Source: Vibrio atypicus
GTDB taxonomy: Bacteria > Pseudomonadota > Gammaproteobacteria > Enterobacterales > Vibrionaceae
Length of the DNA stretch: 64,000 bases
Assembly: GCF_009811315.1 (NCBI RefSeq)
Contig: NZ_BLID01000004.1
Coordinates: forward strand, 372,001 to 436,000
Direction of reading: 5' to 3'
Below, in pieces: positions 1 through 9,504 of this stretch. The notes under the pieces are model-generated. The model ran no database searches, was not told the DNA's origin, and was given only the letters and a program-made list of their open reading frames with translations. The position numbers and the translations under genes are program-made. Positions within the stretch are counted from its first letter, which is position 1. Every line of letters begins with the position of its first letter.

Positions 1-1782
1 CGAGGTAAACACGCTGTCTCGGTTCGACAGGTAAACACTGGCTATGCCCTGCTTGGCCAATGCCTCTTTAACCATTCGACCTTCATTACCGGTACGAACC
101 AACACCGCAATATCACCAGCCTTTATTGGATGTTCTAATTTACCATCTGAAAAATGCGCCTCACCATTTTGTGCACAAGACAAGATGGTTTGGATTTGAT
201 CCGCCGTGGCGGTCGACATTGCTTTTAAATACTCACCTTTAGGTAACGGTTTTTCTTCAGCATCTTGCAGCCAGTAGGTCAGCGCTGGTTGCTTTTGGCC
301 TGCCATGGTCCAAACGCGCTTATCCGCATTCGGACTCGCTTTAACTGGCAAAAATGGGATGTCTTGATCATAAATAAACGGGCTGGATGGCAACTCAAAC
401 ACTTGGTTCACCGCGGCAACCATATCCGCACTTGAACGCCAGTTAGTGCCCAAGGTAAAGTGCGAAGACACCTGATTACGAGCTTTGATGTAGGTAAAGA
501 TGTCCGCACCACGGAAACCGTAAATCGCCTGTTTTGGATCGCCAATCATAAACAGGCCACATTCAGGATTGTCTAAATAGATGCGACTAAAAATACTGTA
601 TTGCAGCGGATCAGTATCTTGGAATTCATCAATCATCGCCACGGGATAAAGGGTTCGAATGCGCTCGGCGAGTAGATGAGATTCGTCATTATCAATAGAT
701 GCAGATAAGTTGGTCAGTAGATCGTCGAACGATAACCACTGCTTCTGTTGCTTCGCTTTGGCGAGCATCTCGCGGCAATGCTCAATTGCGTGGGCCAAAA
801 TAGGCGCCTTTAAACTGATAGGTTTGGCAAGGAAGTCCTCTACCGCGCTGAACACCTCATGGACTGGAGCTTCACCTTTTGGCGTCTTCTCGAGCAGCAC
901 ATTTTGAGCAAACTTCTCTAACTTGTCAGGAAACTCATAACCTGTCGTTTCTGCGCTCGCCCACTCATTAACCACTTCAAGCCAAGTGGGTAATGATTTT
1001 TTTGTGTAGCTGCGTCTATTGATGTCCGAATTACTGATCAGGGCTAAGAAGTCATCTTGGCTTGCTCGCCACTGCTGTTTAAGCGCCTCTATCCCCGCTA
1101 AGTTCTCTTTATGCAAATCGGCCAAGCTACCTTGCATTGCTTCAACAGACAGCTTTAATGGAGCACCCGTCAAGTAGTGCGTCACCTCAGATAGTAGTGC
1201 AGATGGAGAGCCCCAAATTCGGCGCACTTCGCCCGCCAGATTAAACGGCAGTGGGTAGAAATTACGTCGCCAATAATCAGCAACAATCTGAGCTTTAAGG
1301 TGGCTTTCATCAGTCACAAATTCATTGTCAAACCGACTGCCCGATTCAAACGCATTTTGGGTCAGCATTCGTTGACAGAAGCCATGGATGGTATAGACCG
1401 CCGCCTCATCCATCTGCCTTTCGGCTTGCAATAAAATCTCAGCCGCTTGTTTATGATCAGAGACCTCTTCAAGCAAAGGTTCAATCACAGGATCGCTACT
1501 TTGACCGCGTGAAAATGCCAGTCTCGCATCATGGATTCGAGCGCGAATACGGTCACGCAGCTCTGCCGTGGCCGCTTCGGTAAACGTCACGACCAGAATC
1601 TGATCAACCGTCAGTGGAACTTGATGTTTCGTTTCGCTGTCACCATGGCCTAAAAGCAGTCTTAAATAGAGGCCAGCAATGGTAAAGGTTTTCCCCGTAC
1701 CCGCGGATGCTTCGATCAACCGAGCACCATGCAAAGGAAAAGTCATGGTATTTAGCGGAGTAACCACGGACGATGCTGTCAT
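1..1782 (-). CDS. recB: RecB, exodeoxyribonuclease V beta subunit (5' half; cut by window edge)
   Basis: RecB is the 3'-5' helicase/nuclease subunit of RecBCD, which processes double-strand breaks and loads RecA at Chi. The frame runs from the ATG at 1782 off the left edge, giving 594 codons of a protein usually near 1200 residues. The visible part is the SF1A helicase: a Walker A (ASAGTGKT) about 26 residues in, the DEFQDTD Walker B, the motif GDPKQAIYGFRGAD, and GTNWRSS further on. The C-terminal nuclease domain is outside the window. It lies downstream of recC on the same strand, but the 263-bp gap is unusually long for this pair and is full of inverted repeats. The identification is firm; the missing end cannot be judged. 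Confidence 0.95.
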   Translation of the reverse strand, partial: MTASSVVTPLNTMTFPLHGARLIEASAGTGKTFTIAGLYLRLLLGHGDSETKHQVPLTVDQILVVTFTEAATAELRDRIRARIHDARLAFSRGQSSDPVIEPLLEEVSDHKQAAEILLQAERQMDEAAVYTIHGFCQRMLTQNAFESGSRFDNEFVTDESHLKAQIVADYWRRNFYPLPFNLAGEVRRIWGSPSALLSEVTHYLTGAPLKLSVEAMQGSLADLHKENLAGIEALKQQWRASQDDFLALISNSDINRRSYTKKSLPTWLEVVNEWASAETTGYEFPDKLEKFAQNVLLEKTPKGEAPVHEVFSAVEDFLAKPISLKAPILAHAIEHCREMLAKAKQQKQWLSFDDLLTNLSASIDNDESHLLAERIRTLYPVAMIDEFQDTDPLQYSIFSRIYLDNPECGLFMIGDPKQAIYGFRGADIFTYIKARNQVSSHFTLGTNWRSSADMVAAVNQVFELPSSPFIYDQDIPFLPVKASPNADKRVWTMAGQKQPALTYWLQDAEEKPLPKGEYLKAMSTATADQIQTILSCAQNGEAHFSDGKLEHPIKAGDIAVLVRTGNEGRMVKEALAKQGIASVYLSNRDSVFTS

Positions 1783-2045
1783 AAAAATATTGCCCTTCGA
1801 ATGTAAAGCCACGATTCAAATGTGATCCTGGCTTAAAAATGCTAACTATTAATAAAAATCCGTTAAAAGTGAGGGCTTTATGCGATCCCTCTCACAGCAG
1901 AAGATCCTTCTAGCCGTTAGTATGCGCCTCACGTGTTGAGCAGCATCCATTGCTGCAACAGACCACCGAATAATGGTCCCTCTGACCTGTGGCCGTACAG
2001 CGAACGCCCTACACAATAATGATTTACTGGCGGCCACCTACTTTC
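1783..2045 (-). other. Hairpin-rich spacer between recC and recB
   Basis: On the minus strand this spacer contains a run of inverted repeats. In order from recC they are: GTGGCCG pairing with CGGCCAC around a loop of about 42 nt; GACCA/TGGTC; TGTTGCAGCA pairing with TGCTG-CT-CAACA (10 bp with a 2-nt bulge); AGAAG/CTTCT; and GTGAG-GGG with CCCTCAC. A 62-codon GTG-started frame (2037 to 1849) covers most of it, but its composition is better explained by the repeats than by coding. It could be a structured RNA segment, a small non-autonomous repeat element, or an mRNA stability/attenuation region inside the recCB transcript. I do not recognise the family. Confidence 0.4.
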
Positions 2046-5000
2046 CTACTCGAGATCACTACCCTCTTTCGCAGCCAATCGAGCAGCTTGAATAACTCTT
2101 ACCGCAATCGTGCGTGTTTGCTGTGCTAACTCTTCATTCCAATTTGGCCAAATTCGCGAAATGTAGGCATTGTTACCTTCTCCCGGAGCCATGTAGCTGT
2201 CGTTAAACGCGTCTGCCATTTTCTTTAATGACTTCTCTTCATCATCGACCCAGTTTCCGCGGCTGAACCCCGCTTCAATACAGGCTAACGAGGTTTTTGG
2301 GAAGTAGCTCAAAGGCTCTGTCATGCCTTGATAGAAGAGTGCCACCAACTCACCGAGCAAAGACTTCGCTTGAGCCGCATCCTGCATTGGCGGATAGATA
2401 AGATGAACGACACCCTCTTTGCGATCATAACCAATCATATGCGTGCGCTTGGCTTGTCCCATCGCACACATTGCAAGATGGTCAATCCAAGCAGATAAAT
2501 AATCTTGTGAGCGAATCTTGCCACTACGGAAACGAATCAATCCCGATTGATAGTGCTGAGTGAGCCAGCCTGTGAGGTTAACGTTGTTGCCTTCTCCAAG
2601 CACATCAAAGGTCAGTTTAATCTCTAGATCATCGCCTAACGATTGGCAGAGAAAACTGAGCTTCTCGACTAATTCTTCAGTTTGTGCTCGGTTGGTTTCA
2701 AATTCGATATCACCAAACGCACCAACGGGCAATTTACCTTGCGCTCGCTGCTCTGCGACAAACTCGGCAATCACCCTCTGAGTATCACTTTGGCCCGCTA
2801 ACTGATGCGACAAAAGATCATCAAGCAACTGGTCGCGCATCTGATAACTTTCAAGGCCACCTAAAACAAACGGTTCATCATCTTCCATTACCGGAAGCGG
2901 CGGTTCGAACATCACCTTGAGACGGCGATTAAAGAAATACTGCACGGGTAAGCGCCAGAAACGTTGCAGTTCAACCAGATCCAGCTCAAGCGGATAAGTA
3001 ACATCGAGTAAAAAGTCAGCGAGTTGTCGGTTGAATACACCACTCCCCTTACCTTGACGATTGGCAGCAGGTAACCACTCTTTGGCGTAACTGGCCTGCT
3101 GGCCGACAAATGCGGATGGGCTAAAAGGTACCATAGAGTGATGCGTGACGAGCATATCAAGCAATCTATCTCCGGACGTATCGCAAGCCAGATCAGATTC
3201 ACCTTCCAAACAGTAATTCTGGTGACAATATTCCATCAACTCAGACACGAGCACTGACGGAACTCGCTCAGTGTTGTCTTGAATAGAGCGCCCAACATAG
3301 CTGATGTAGAGATTGTGCTGCGCAGACAATATGGCTTCTAAGAAAAGATAGCGGTCATCATCACGACGAGATCGATCGCCTGGTTTCGCGCGGCCATTCA
3401 TTAAATCAAACCCTTCAGGCGGCATAGAGCGAGGGTAGACACCATCGTTCATACCCAGCAAGCAGACCGTTCTAAATGGAATTGAGCGCATTGGCATCAA
3501 GGTACAGAAGTTCACCTGCCCCGCTAAGAAACGCTGACTTACACGCGTACCCGATAATTTGTTATGCAGATATTGTGCGACGATAGAAGGTGTTAACGGT
3601 TGATCAAAAGCAGCATCCATTAACTGCTCTTTTAACGCAGACAAAGTATCACGAATCGATTTCAGTGCTGCCTCACCTTCGAGATCAACACTAAAGAAAT
3701 CATCCAGTAATAGAGTCAGCACTTCACGCCAATCATCAATCGATTGAGTACGAGTCAATTGATGACGGTATTGCTCAACACATTCAATAAAGTGCGCCAA
3801 CTTACCCGCCAGCTCTGCGCCCATACCTTGTACTTCATTGTATGGGGCCAGTGCTCCGCTGTCTGTTAAAAATAGCCCTGCCGATTCTGGCATCGCGTAA
3901 CCCAGCAGCATTCGTTGAATACCAAACTGCCAAGTGTTTTGCGCGGTTTCCGGCAAATCAAATTCACCGCCAGTCGTTTCGTTCAATCCCCAACGAATAC
4001 CAGACTCTTCAACCCACTGCTTCGCTTGAATAAAGTCATCTTCGCTCAAACCAAATCGAGCAAGAATCGCTGGCGTTTCTAACAATTCAAGGAGTTCTGA
4101 TGCCAAACAACGCGTGTTGGGTAAATTCACCAACTGCATAAAGGCATTTAAAATTGGGCTTTCTTGATCAGCACTGCGATCTGAAATCGAATATGGAATA
4201 AAGCGCTCGCCCGGTGCGTTACCAAACACAGCCTGAATCGCCGGGCTATAAGCATTGATGTCTGCCACCATGACAATAATATCGCGCGGCTTGAGGTTTG
4301 GATCCGCATCAAACATCGCCAACAATTGGTCATGCAGTACTTCAACTTCTCGCATTGGGCTATGACAAGCGTGCAGAGAAAGCGAGAGGTCGTCTAATTG
4401 AATAGGCTGTTTGTGCTGGCTCGTTTCGAGCTTTTGATCATCTTGGTGTTCTTCAAGATTAAAGATATCCGCCTGTAATTGATGAAGCAGACTATCGCGC
4501 TCTACCTCTACAAAGGCTTCAATTTCATGCGATTCTAACTGGGACAACAAAAACATATTGTCACGCCCCAATTTACCCATAGAGGCAAGTAAGCTGTTAC
4601 CAACCACATCTGTATGCAATTCACCTTCGAGGTTATCTTCGATTTCACCTTTCAGCTGCGAAGATTCTCCCTCGATTTCAGAATGGTCTTCTTTCCAGAC
4701 TAGGTGTTTACGATGCTTAGCCGCTAAGCGGGCGAGATATTTTCTGTCACGCACTTCACCCCAGTAGTAACGACACGGGTTGGTAAACATCAAATGGACA
4801 TCAATGTGCTCACCAATCGCTTTTAGTGCATCCATATAACGTGGAGGCAAAGAAGTAATACCAAACACAAACAAACGCTTAGGAAGATGATCAAAGCTGC
4901 CGTTATAACTCTCAAGCGTATCGATAAAATGCTCATACAAGTTGGCACGATGATAAGGCGATTGGTCTAATGCGACGGTGTGATCGTACAGTGCCTGCCA

Positions 5001-5504
5001 CAAGATTGGCTGCCATGGGTGCTCATCTTCCAGTTCAAGTACTGGCTTCCCCGCTTCCCAACTGGCGATCCACTCCGGTCGATACACCAAATAGCCATCA
5101 AAGATATCGGCGATTTTTTCCGAGAGTTGATAGAGTTTACTGCTGTCTTGATCATTCTCTAGATAACGTTGCAGTGGCTCAAACTCAGCTTGATTCAGCA
5201 TAGTAGGCAAGATGTGCATCAGCTTCCACGTCATCGCCTCTTTATTGAAGGCACTGCGCTTCGGTACATCTGGCAGCACCTCTGTAAACATGTTCCAGAT
5301 AAAAGTTGCTGGCAGTGGGAAATCAAGATTCGCTGCCACCCCAAACTCTTTCGCCAGTTCCATCTTCAGCCACTGCGACATACCAGGGCTTTGTACCAAG
5401 ATTTGTTCGGCTTCAAATGGATTCTCTAACGGGTTCAACCTGACGAGTTCTACAAGTAGAGACTTTAATACATCGACTTGATTGGAATGGTAGACAGTAA
5501 ACAA
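2046..5504 (-). CDS. recC: RecC, exodeoxyribonuclease V gamma subunit
   Basis: RecC is the Chi-recognising scaffold of RecBCD; it splits the duplex and feeds the strands to RecB and RecD. The 1152-residue product matches the family's usual 1100-1150 length. It opens with the typical RecC N-terminus (MFTVYHSNQ..., then the SPGMSQWLKMELA segment) and carries the inactive helicase-like domains 1 and 2, with the segment VCLLGMNDGVYPR near the middle. The C-terminal part is an inactivated nuclease fold that contacts RecB. No catalytic motif is expected. recB follows after a 263-bp spacer. Nothing suggests truncation. Confidence 0.97.
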   Translation of the reverse strand: MFTVYHSNQVDVLKSLLVELVRLNPLENPFEAEQILVQSPGMSQWLKMELAKEFGVAANLDFPLPATFIWNMFTEVLPDVPKRSAFNKEAMTWKLMHILPTMLNQAEFEPLQRYLENDQDSSKLYQLSEKIADIFDGYLVYRPEWIASWEAGKPVLELEDEHPWQPILWQALYDHTVALDQSPYHRANLYEHFIDTLESYNGSFDHLPKRLFVFGITSLPPRYMDALKAIGEHIDVHLMFTNPCRYYWGEVRDRKYLARLAAKHRKHLVWKEDHSEIEGESSQLKGEIEDNLEGELHTDVVGNSLLASMGKLGRDNMFLLSQLESHEIEAFVEVERDSLLHQLQADIFNLEEHQDDQKLETSQHKQPIQLDDLSLSLHACHSPMREVEVLHDQLLAMFDADPNLKPRDIIVMVADINAYSPAIQAVFGNAPGERFIPYSISDRSADQESPILNAFMQLVNLPNTRCLASELLELLETPAILARFGLSEDDFIQAKQWVEESGIRWGLNETTGGEFDLPETAQNTWQFGIQRMLLGYAMPESAGLFLTDSGALAPYNEVQGMGAELAGKLAHFIECVEQYRHQLTRTQSIDDWREVLTLLLDDFFSVDLEGEAALKSIRDTLSALKEQLMDAAFDQPLTPSIVAQYLHNKLSGTRVSQRFLAGQVNFCTLMPMRSIPFRTVCLLGMNDGVYPRSMPPEGFDLMNGRAKPGDRSRRDDDRYLFLEAILSAQHNLYISYVGRSIQDNTERVPSVLVSELMEYCHQNYCLEGESDLACDTSGDRLLDMLVTHHSMVPFSPSAFVGQQASYAKEWLPAANRQGKGSGVFNRQLADFLLDVTYPLELDLVELQRFWRLPVQYFFNRRLKVMFEPPLPVMEDDEPFVLGGLESYQMRDQLLDDLLSHQLAGQSDTQRVIAEFVAEQRAQGKLPVGAFGDIEFETNRAQTEELVEKLSFLCQSLGDDLEIKLTFDVLGEGNNVNLTGWLTQHYQSGLIRFRSGKIRSQDYLSAWIDHLAMCAMGQAKRTHMIGYDRKEGVVHLIYPPMQDAAQAKSLLGELVALFYQGMTEPLSYFPKTSLACIEAGFSRGNWVDDEEKSLKKMADAFNDSYMAPGEGNNAYISRIWPNWNEELAQQTRTIAVRVIQAARLAAKEGSDLE

Positions 5505-5603
5505 AATGCACTCACACTATTCTTGCTGCAATTAGGGTTGAGACTAGCACAAGCAGCGCGGTTAGCGGAGTAATATAAGCGTATGATTTGGCTCGAATCA
5601 AAA

Positions 5604-5640
5604 TACCCGCTCAAGCCTTAATCAGACGAGAGCGGGTAGA
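5604..5640 (-). terminator. Terminator of the glycerol-type ABC operon
   Basis: Nine-base arms TACCCGCTC (5604-5612) and GAGCGGGTA (5630-5638) form a hairpin with a 17-nt loop. On the minus strand the arm is followed by a T-rich stretch (TTTTGATT). It lies just past the stop of the last gene of the importer operon. Confidence 0.6.
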
Positions 5641-5675
5641 AGGGATAGATCATCGTTTAGAGCGTGAGTCTCTGA

Positions 5676-7394
5676 TTATTGTCCGATGAGATCTTTATAA
5701 GCGATGGTTTTACCCTGTGGCTTTTCGTTAGCCAGTTTCGCTTTTGGTGCACCCGGTTGTGACAGCCAGTAATCACGATCTTTCTTCGGATTAAGTTGAG
5801 GACCACACTCACCCTGAGCACCACTACGTTCTAGACGTTGAAGTACACGATCTTGTGCTTTAGCTAAACCATCCAATGCTTCTTGCGGCGTTTTTTCACC
5901 ACTTGCTGCTTCAGAAACGTATTGCCACCACAGCTGAGCCAGTTTTGGATAATCTGGTACGTTGGTGCCTGTTGGCGTCCACTGCTTACGTGCATCACTA
6001 CGGTAGAATTCAACAAGACCACCTAACTTAGGTGCCATGTCTGTCATTGCTTGCGAGTTGATGTCTGATTCGCGAATTGGTGTTAGACCAACCAAGGTTT
6101 TCTTCAAGCTGACGGATTTAGAAACCACAAACTGAGCATAAAGCCATGCAGCTTGGCGACGATCAAGCGGTGTACTGTTGAGGAACGTCCACGAGCCTGC
6201 ATCTTGATAACCTAGCTTCATGCCATCTTCCCAGTATGGACCACGTGGCGAAGGTGCCATGCGCCATTTTGGTGTACCGTCTTCATTCACAACCGGTAAT
6301 CCAGGTTTCGTCATGTCAGCGGTAAAAGCGGTATACCAGAAGATTTGCTGAGCAATTGAACCTTGCGCAGGGACAGGGCCTGCCTCACCAAATGTCATAC
6401 CTTGAGCTTCTGGTGGCGCGTACTGTTTTAACCAATCTACGTATTTGGTTGTTGCGTACACGGCTGCTGGGCCATTGGTTGCACCGCCACGAGCGACATC
6501 AGAACCAACCGGTTTACAACCTTCAATACGAATGCCCCACTCATCAACTGGCAAACCATTAGGGATACCTTTGTCACCCGCACCGGCCATAGAGAACCAA
6601 GAGTCAGTGAATCGCCAACCTAGCGATGGATCTTTCTTACCGTAATCCATGTGACCATATACTGGCTCGCCGTCGATGGTTTTCACTTTGTCAGTAAAGA
6701 ATTCCGCAATGTCTTCATACGCAGACCAGTTCAATGGTACACCGAGTTCATAGCCGTACTCTTTCTTAAATTTTGCTTTAAGATCATCACGCTCAAACCA
6801 GTCAGCTCGGAACCAATATAAGTTAGCAAACTGCTGATCAGGTAACTGGTAGATTTTACCATCAGGGCCCGTCGTAAAGTCTAAGCCGATGAAATCGGGT
6901 AAATCTAAATATGGGTTAGTGACGCTTTTGCCTTCACCAGCAATGAAGTCTGAAATAGGGACAACTTTACCGTAACGAAAGTGAGTACCTATCAAGTCAG
7001 AGTCATTGATGTAGCCGTCATAAATGTTACGTCCCGTCTGCATTTGTGTTTGCAGCTTTTCAACGACGTCACCTTCTTGAATAAGGTCATGGTTCACCTT
7101 AATACCGGTAATTTCGTAGAACGCTTTCGCCAACACTTTCGCTTCGTATTCATGCGTTGTGATGGTTTCGGACGCAACATTGATTTCCATGCCTTTAAAA
7201 GGTTTAGCAGCATCTATAAACCACTGCATCTCTTGCGTCTGTTCTGCTGCTGACAACGTGGACGGAGTGAATTCATCACTCAACCACTTTTTCGCCGCCG
7301 CCATATCCGCGAACGCATTTGGTGACATAGCAGCAAGCGTAAACGACAGTGCGAGACTGCGTGCTAAGAAAGACTTTTTGATATCCTTTTTCAT
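5676..7394 (-). CDS. glpV: Periplasmic solute-binding protein of a glycerol-type ABC importer (GlpV-like)
   Basis: This 572-residue exported binding protein resembles GlpV of the rhizobial glycerol importer. Shared features include the N-terminal segment AAAKKWLSDEFTPSTLS, the DGYINDSDLIGTH region and the WRMAPSPRGPYW segment. The start is placed at the ATG at 7394, because an upstream in-frame start at 7511 would put 39 extra residues before the signal peptide (MKKDIKKSFLARSLALSFTL, cleaving near NAFA-D). A GGAG lies about 10 bases ahead of it. It is the last gene of the operon, 127 bp after glpU, a gap large enough for separate translation control. Glycerol is inferred from homology and gene order; another small polyol is possible. 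Confidence 0.85.
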   Translation of the reverse strand: MKKDIKKSFLARSLALSFTLAAMSPNAFADMAAAKKWLSDEFTPSTLSAAEQTQEMQWFIDAAKPFKGMEINVASETITTHEYEAKVLAKAFYEITGIKVNHDLIQEGDVVEKLQTQMQTGRNIYDGYINDSDLIGTHFRYGKVVPISDFIAGEGKSVTNPYLDLPDFIGLDFTTGPDGKIYQLPDQQFANLYWFRADWFERDDLKAKFKKEYGYELGVPLNWSAYEDIAEFFTDKVKTIDGEPVYGHMDYGKKDPSLGWRFTDSWFSMAGAGDKGIPNGLPVDEWGIRIEGCKPVGSDVARGGATNGPAAVYATTKYVDWLKQYAPPEAQGMTFGEAGPVPAQGSIAQQIFWYTAFTADMTKPGLPVVNEDGTPKWRMAPSPRGPYWEDGMKLGYQDAGSWTFLNSTPLDRRQAAWLYAQFVVSKSVSLKKTLVGLTPIRESDINSQAMTDMAPKLGGLVEFYRSDARKQWTPTGTNVPDYPKLAQLWWQYVSEAASGEKTPQEALDGLAKAQDRVLQRLERSGAQGECGPQLNPKKDRDYWLSQPGAPKAKLANEKPQGKTIAYKDLIGQ

Positions 7395-7521
7395 TATTGT
7401 GTAACTCCAGTTGTGAGTATTCTCGTTTCTTACGTTATTGATTACGCCGACGTCCGATACTTGCAAATTGCAGAAACTGCTACCTGTAAACGGCCGGCGA
7501 CACATGCTCATTCAGTTATCT

Positions 7522-7794
7522 TCATCCCCATTTCAAAACTGTACTTAGCCAAATCACGGAAACCGTAAATGGCACCCAAATTGAAAGTTCTGTCAGCCCC
7601 ACAAACCCTAAATGGATAAATGCAGAGCTCAACAAACCAACAAACAGACGATCGCCGCGTGTTGTGGTGATCGGTAAAAATCCTTTGCGTTCAATACACG
7701 GTGTGCGAATTTCCAAAATTGTCATCGTGATCAAAATCAGCGCTATACCCAAAAAGAACAGTGCTGAAGGGGTGGTCCATGCCATCCAAGCCAT
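7522..7794 (-). CDS. glpU: Small membrane protein of glycerol-type ABC importer (DUF2160, GlpU-like)
   Basis: This 90-residue protein has two to three hydrophobic helices (around residues 10-28, 50-70 and 72-88) joined by a short basic loop (CIERKGFLPITTTRGD). It matches the DUF2160 type, which is found between permease and binding-protein genes in glycerol ABC loci and is named GlpU in Rhizobium leguminosarum. Its molecular role is unknown to me; assembly or stabilisation of the permease is a reasonable guess. A strong AAGGAG precedes the ATG, and the gene starts 11 bp after glpQ ends. Confidence 0.8.
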   Translation of the reverse strand: MAWMAWTTPSALFFLGIALILITMTILEIRTPCIERKGFLPITTTRGDRLFVGLLSSAFIHLGFVGLTELSIWVPFTVSVIWLSTVLKWG

Positions 7795-7805
7795 GATATT
7801 TCTCC

Positions 7806-8630
7806 TTATACTCGACCGAGCGCGAAGCCTTTCGCGACGTGGTTACGAACGAACCAAATAACTAAAATACCCGGCAGAATAGTGAGTACACCTGCCGCTG
7901 CTAATACCCCCCAATCAATACCCGAAGCACTCACTGTACGAGTCATTACGGCAGAGATCGGCTTGGCATCCACCGACGTCAGCGTGCGCGCAAGCAGTAG
8001 CTCAACCCAGCTGAACATAAAGCAGAAAAAGGCCGAGACCCCAATCCCCGAACGGATCATCGGCAAAAAGATTTTCACGAAGAATTTAGGAAAGCTGTAA
8101 CCATCGATATAAGCGGTTTCATCAATTTCACGTGGGACACTCGACATAAAACCTTCGAGGATCCAAACAGCCAATGGCACGTTGAATAGACAGTGCGCCA
8201 ATGCCACCGCGATATGAGTGTCAAACAATCCGACCGATGAATAGAGCTGGAAAAATGGCAGCAAAAATACCGCTGGTGGTGCCATTCGGTTGGTTAACAA
8301 CCAGAAGAACAGGTGCTTGTCTCCAACAAACTTAAAGCGTGAAAACGCATAAGCTGCGGGTAAGGCTACGGTTAAGGTGATCACCATGTTCATCACCACA
8401 TAGATGATCGAGTTGACGTAGCCCATGTACCAACTGGAGTCAGAGAAAATGGTCGCGTAGTTCTTAAACGTCCAGCTTTCTGGAAAGAAACTGAGCCCAC
8501 CTAGAATCTCTTGGTTTTCTTTAAACGACATGTTTAATAGCCAATAGATTGGCAGCATCAAACAGAAGATGTAGAACGCTAACCCGACGATTTGTGTGTA
8601 TCGAGTGTAGGTAGATTTTGTCATCGCCAT
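7806..8630 (-). CDS. glpQ: ABC importer permease (GlpQ-like)
   Basis: This is an inner-membrane permease of the MalG type: 274 residues with about six transmembrane helices and a cytoplasmic EAA loop that docks on the ATPases (VPREIDETAYIDGYSFPKFF). I place the start at the ATG at 8630, which has AAGGAAAC just upstream; an in-frame start at 8654 would overlap glpP. It pairs with the adjacent GlpP permease to form the heterodimeric channel. The name follows the rhizobial glycerol system and is unrelated to the E. coli glycerophosphodiesterase also called GlpQ. Confidence 0.85.
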   Translation of the reverse strand: MAMTKSTYTRYTQIVGLAFYIFCLMLPIYWLLNMSFKENQEILGGLSFFPESWTFKNYATIFSDSSWYMGYVNSIIYVVMNMVITLTVALPAAYAFSRFKFVGDKHLFFWLLTNRMAPPAVFLLPFFQLYSSVGLFDTHIAVALAHCLFNVPLAVWILEGFMSSVPREIDETAYIDGYSFPKFFVKIFLPMIRSGIGVSAFFCFMFSWVELLLARTLTSVDAKPISAVMTRTVSASGIDWGVLAAAGVLTILPGILVIWFVRNHVAKGFALGRV

Positions 8631-8640
8631 TGTTGTTTCC

Positions 8641-9504
8641 TTACTTACTTTCACCGTGCGTCATTGCGGTATAGAACACCCAGCTCACCAATAGGATGAT
8701 TAGGAAGTAGATGATTGAGAATGCAGCTGCAGGGCCAATATCAAACTGACCGATCGCCATTTTGGTCAAGGTTTGGCTGAGGAAAGTAGTCGAGTTACCC
8801 GGCCCGCCGCCTGTCAAAACAAAAGGTTCGGTATAGATCATGAAGCTATCCATGAACCGGATCAGGATGCCGATCAGCAGAACACTCTTCAGCTTCGGCA
8901 GCTGGATGTAGCGGATGATTGACCAAGTCGAAGCACGATCGATGTTCGCCGCTTGATAGTAGGCATCTGGAATCGCTCGCAAGCCTGAGTAGCAAAGCAG
9001 AGCAATCAGTGATGTCCAATGCCAAACGTCCATTAAGATCACCGTGAGCCAAGCATCAATCGGATTACCCGCATAGTTGTAATCAACGCCCAAGCTATTG
9101 AGAGCCCAGCCAAACAAGCCAATATCTGCACGGCCAAAGATCTGCCAAATCGTGCCCACTACGTTTAGTGGAATCAGCAATGGGATCGCCAGAACAATCA
9201 AGCAGAAAGCAGACCAACGCCCTTTGGTCGGCATGGTCAAGGCGACGATAATGCCGAGCGGAACTTCGATCAGTAAGATGGTAAATGTAAATCCAAATTG
9301 ACGAAGCAAGGCGCCATGCAATCGCTCGTCATTCAAAGTTTCTCGATACCATTCCGTACCAACAAAATAAGCCGTATTCGCATCGAAAATATCTTGTAGC
9401 GAGTAGTTCACTACTGTCATCAACGGAACGATGGCACTGAATGCCACCAGCGCAAACACAGGTAGGACAAGAAACCACGCTTTGTTGTTTGAAACCTTAT
9501 CCAT
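8641..9504 (-). CDS. glpP: ABC importer permease (GlpP-like)
   Basis: This is a MalF/UgpA-type inner-membrane permease of 287 residues, with six predicted helices (the first at about 10-32) and an EAA-type loop (AIPDAYYQAANIDRAS) near residue 190. Its ATG shares one base with the stop codon of the preceding ATPase gene (TAATG), so the two are translationally coupled. It forms the pore with GlpQ. The substrate is taken from the operon as a whole. Confidence 0.85.
   Translation of the reverse strand: MDKVSNNKAWFLVLPVFALVAFSAIVPLMTVVNYSLQDIFDANTAYFVGTEWYRETLNDERLHGALLRQFGFTFTILLIEVPLGIIVALTMPTKGRWSAFCLIVLAIPLLIPLNVVGTIWQIFGRADIGLFGWALNSLGVDYNYAGNPIDAWLTVILMDVWHWTSLIALLCYSGLRAIPDAYYQAANIDRASTWSIIRYIQLPKLKSVLLIGILIRFMDSFMIYTEPFVLTGGGPGNSTTFLSQTLTKMAIGQFDIGPAAAFSIIYFLIILLVSWVFYTAMTHGESK

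Noticed and set aside
1849..2037. 62-codon GTG-started frame in the recC-recB gap with a fair AGGA upstream
   Set aside because: The sequence is dominated by inverted repeats and the peptide (many Arg, Cys, no recognisable fold) looks like translated structure.
2560..5481. Several 60-100 codon frames on the plus strand and in other minus frames inside recC
   Set aside because: All lie within the well-supported recC reading frame and have no family resemblance or ribosome site.
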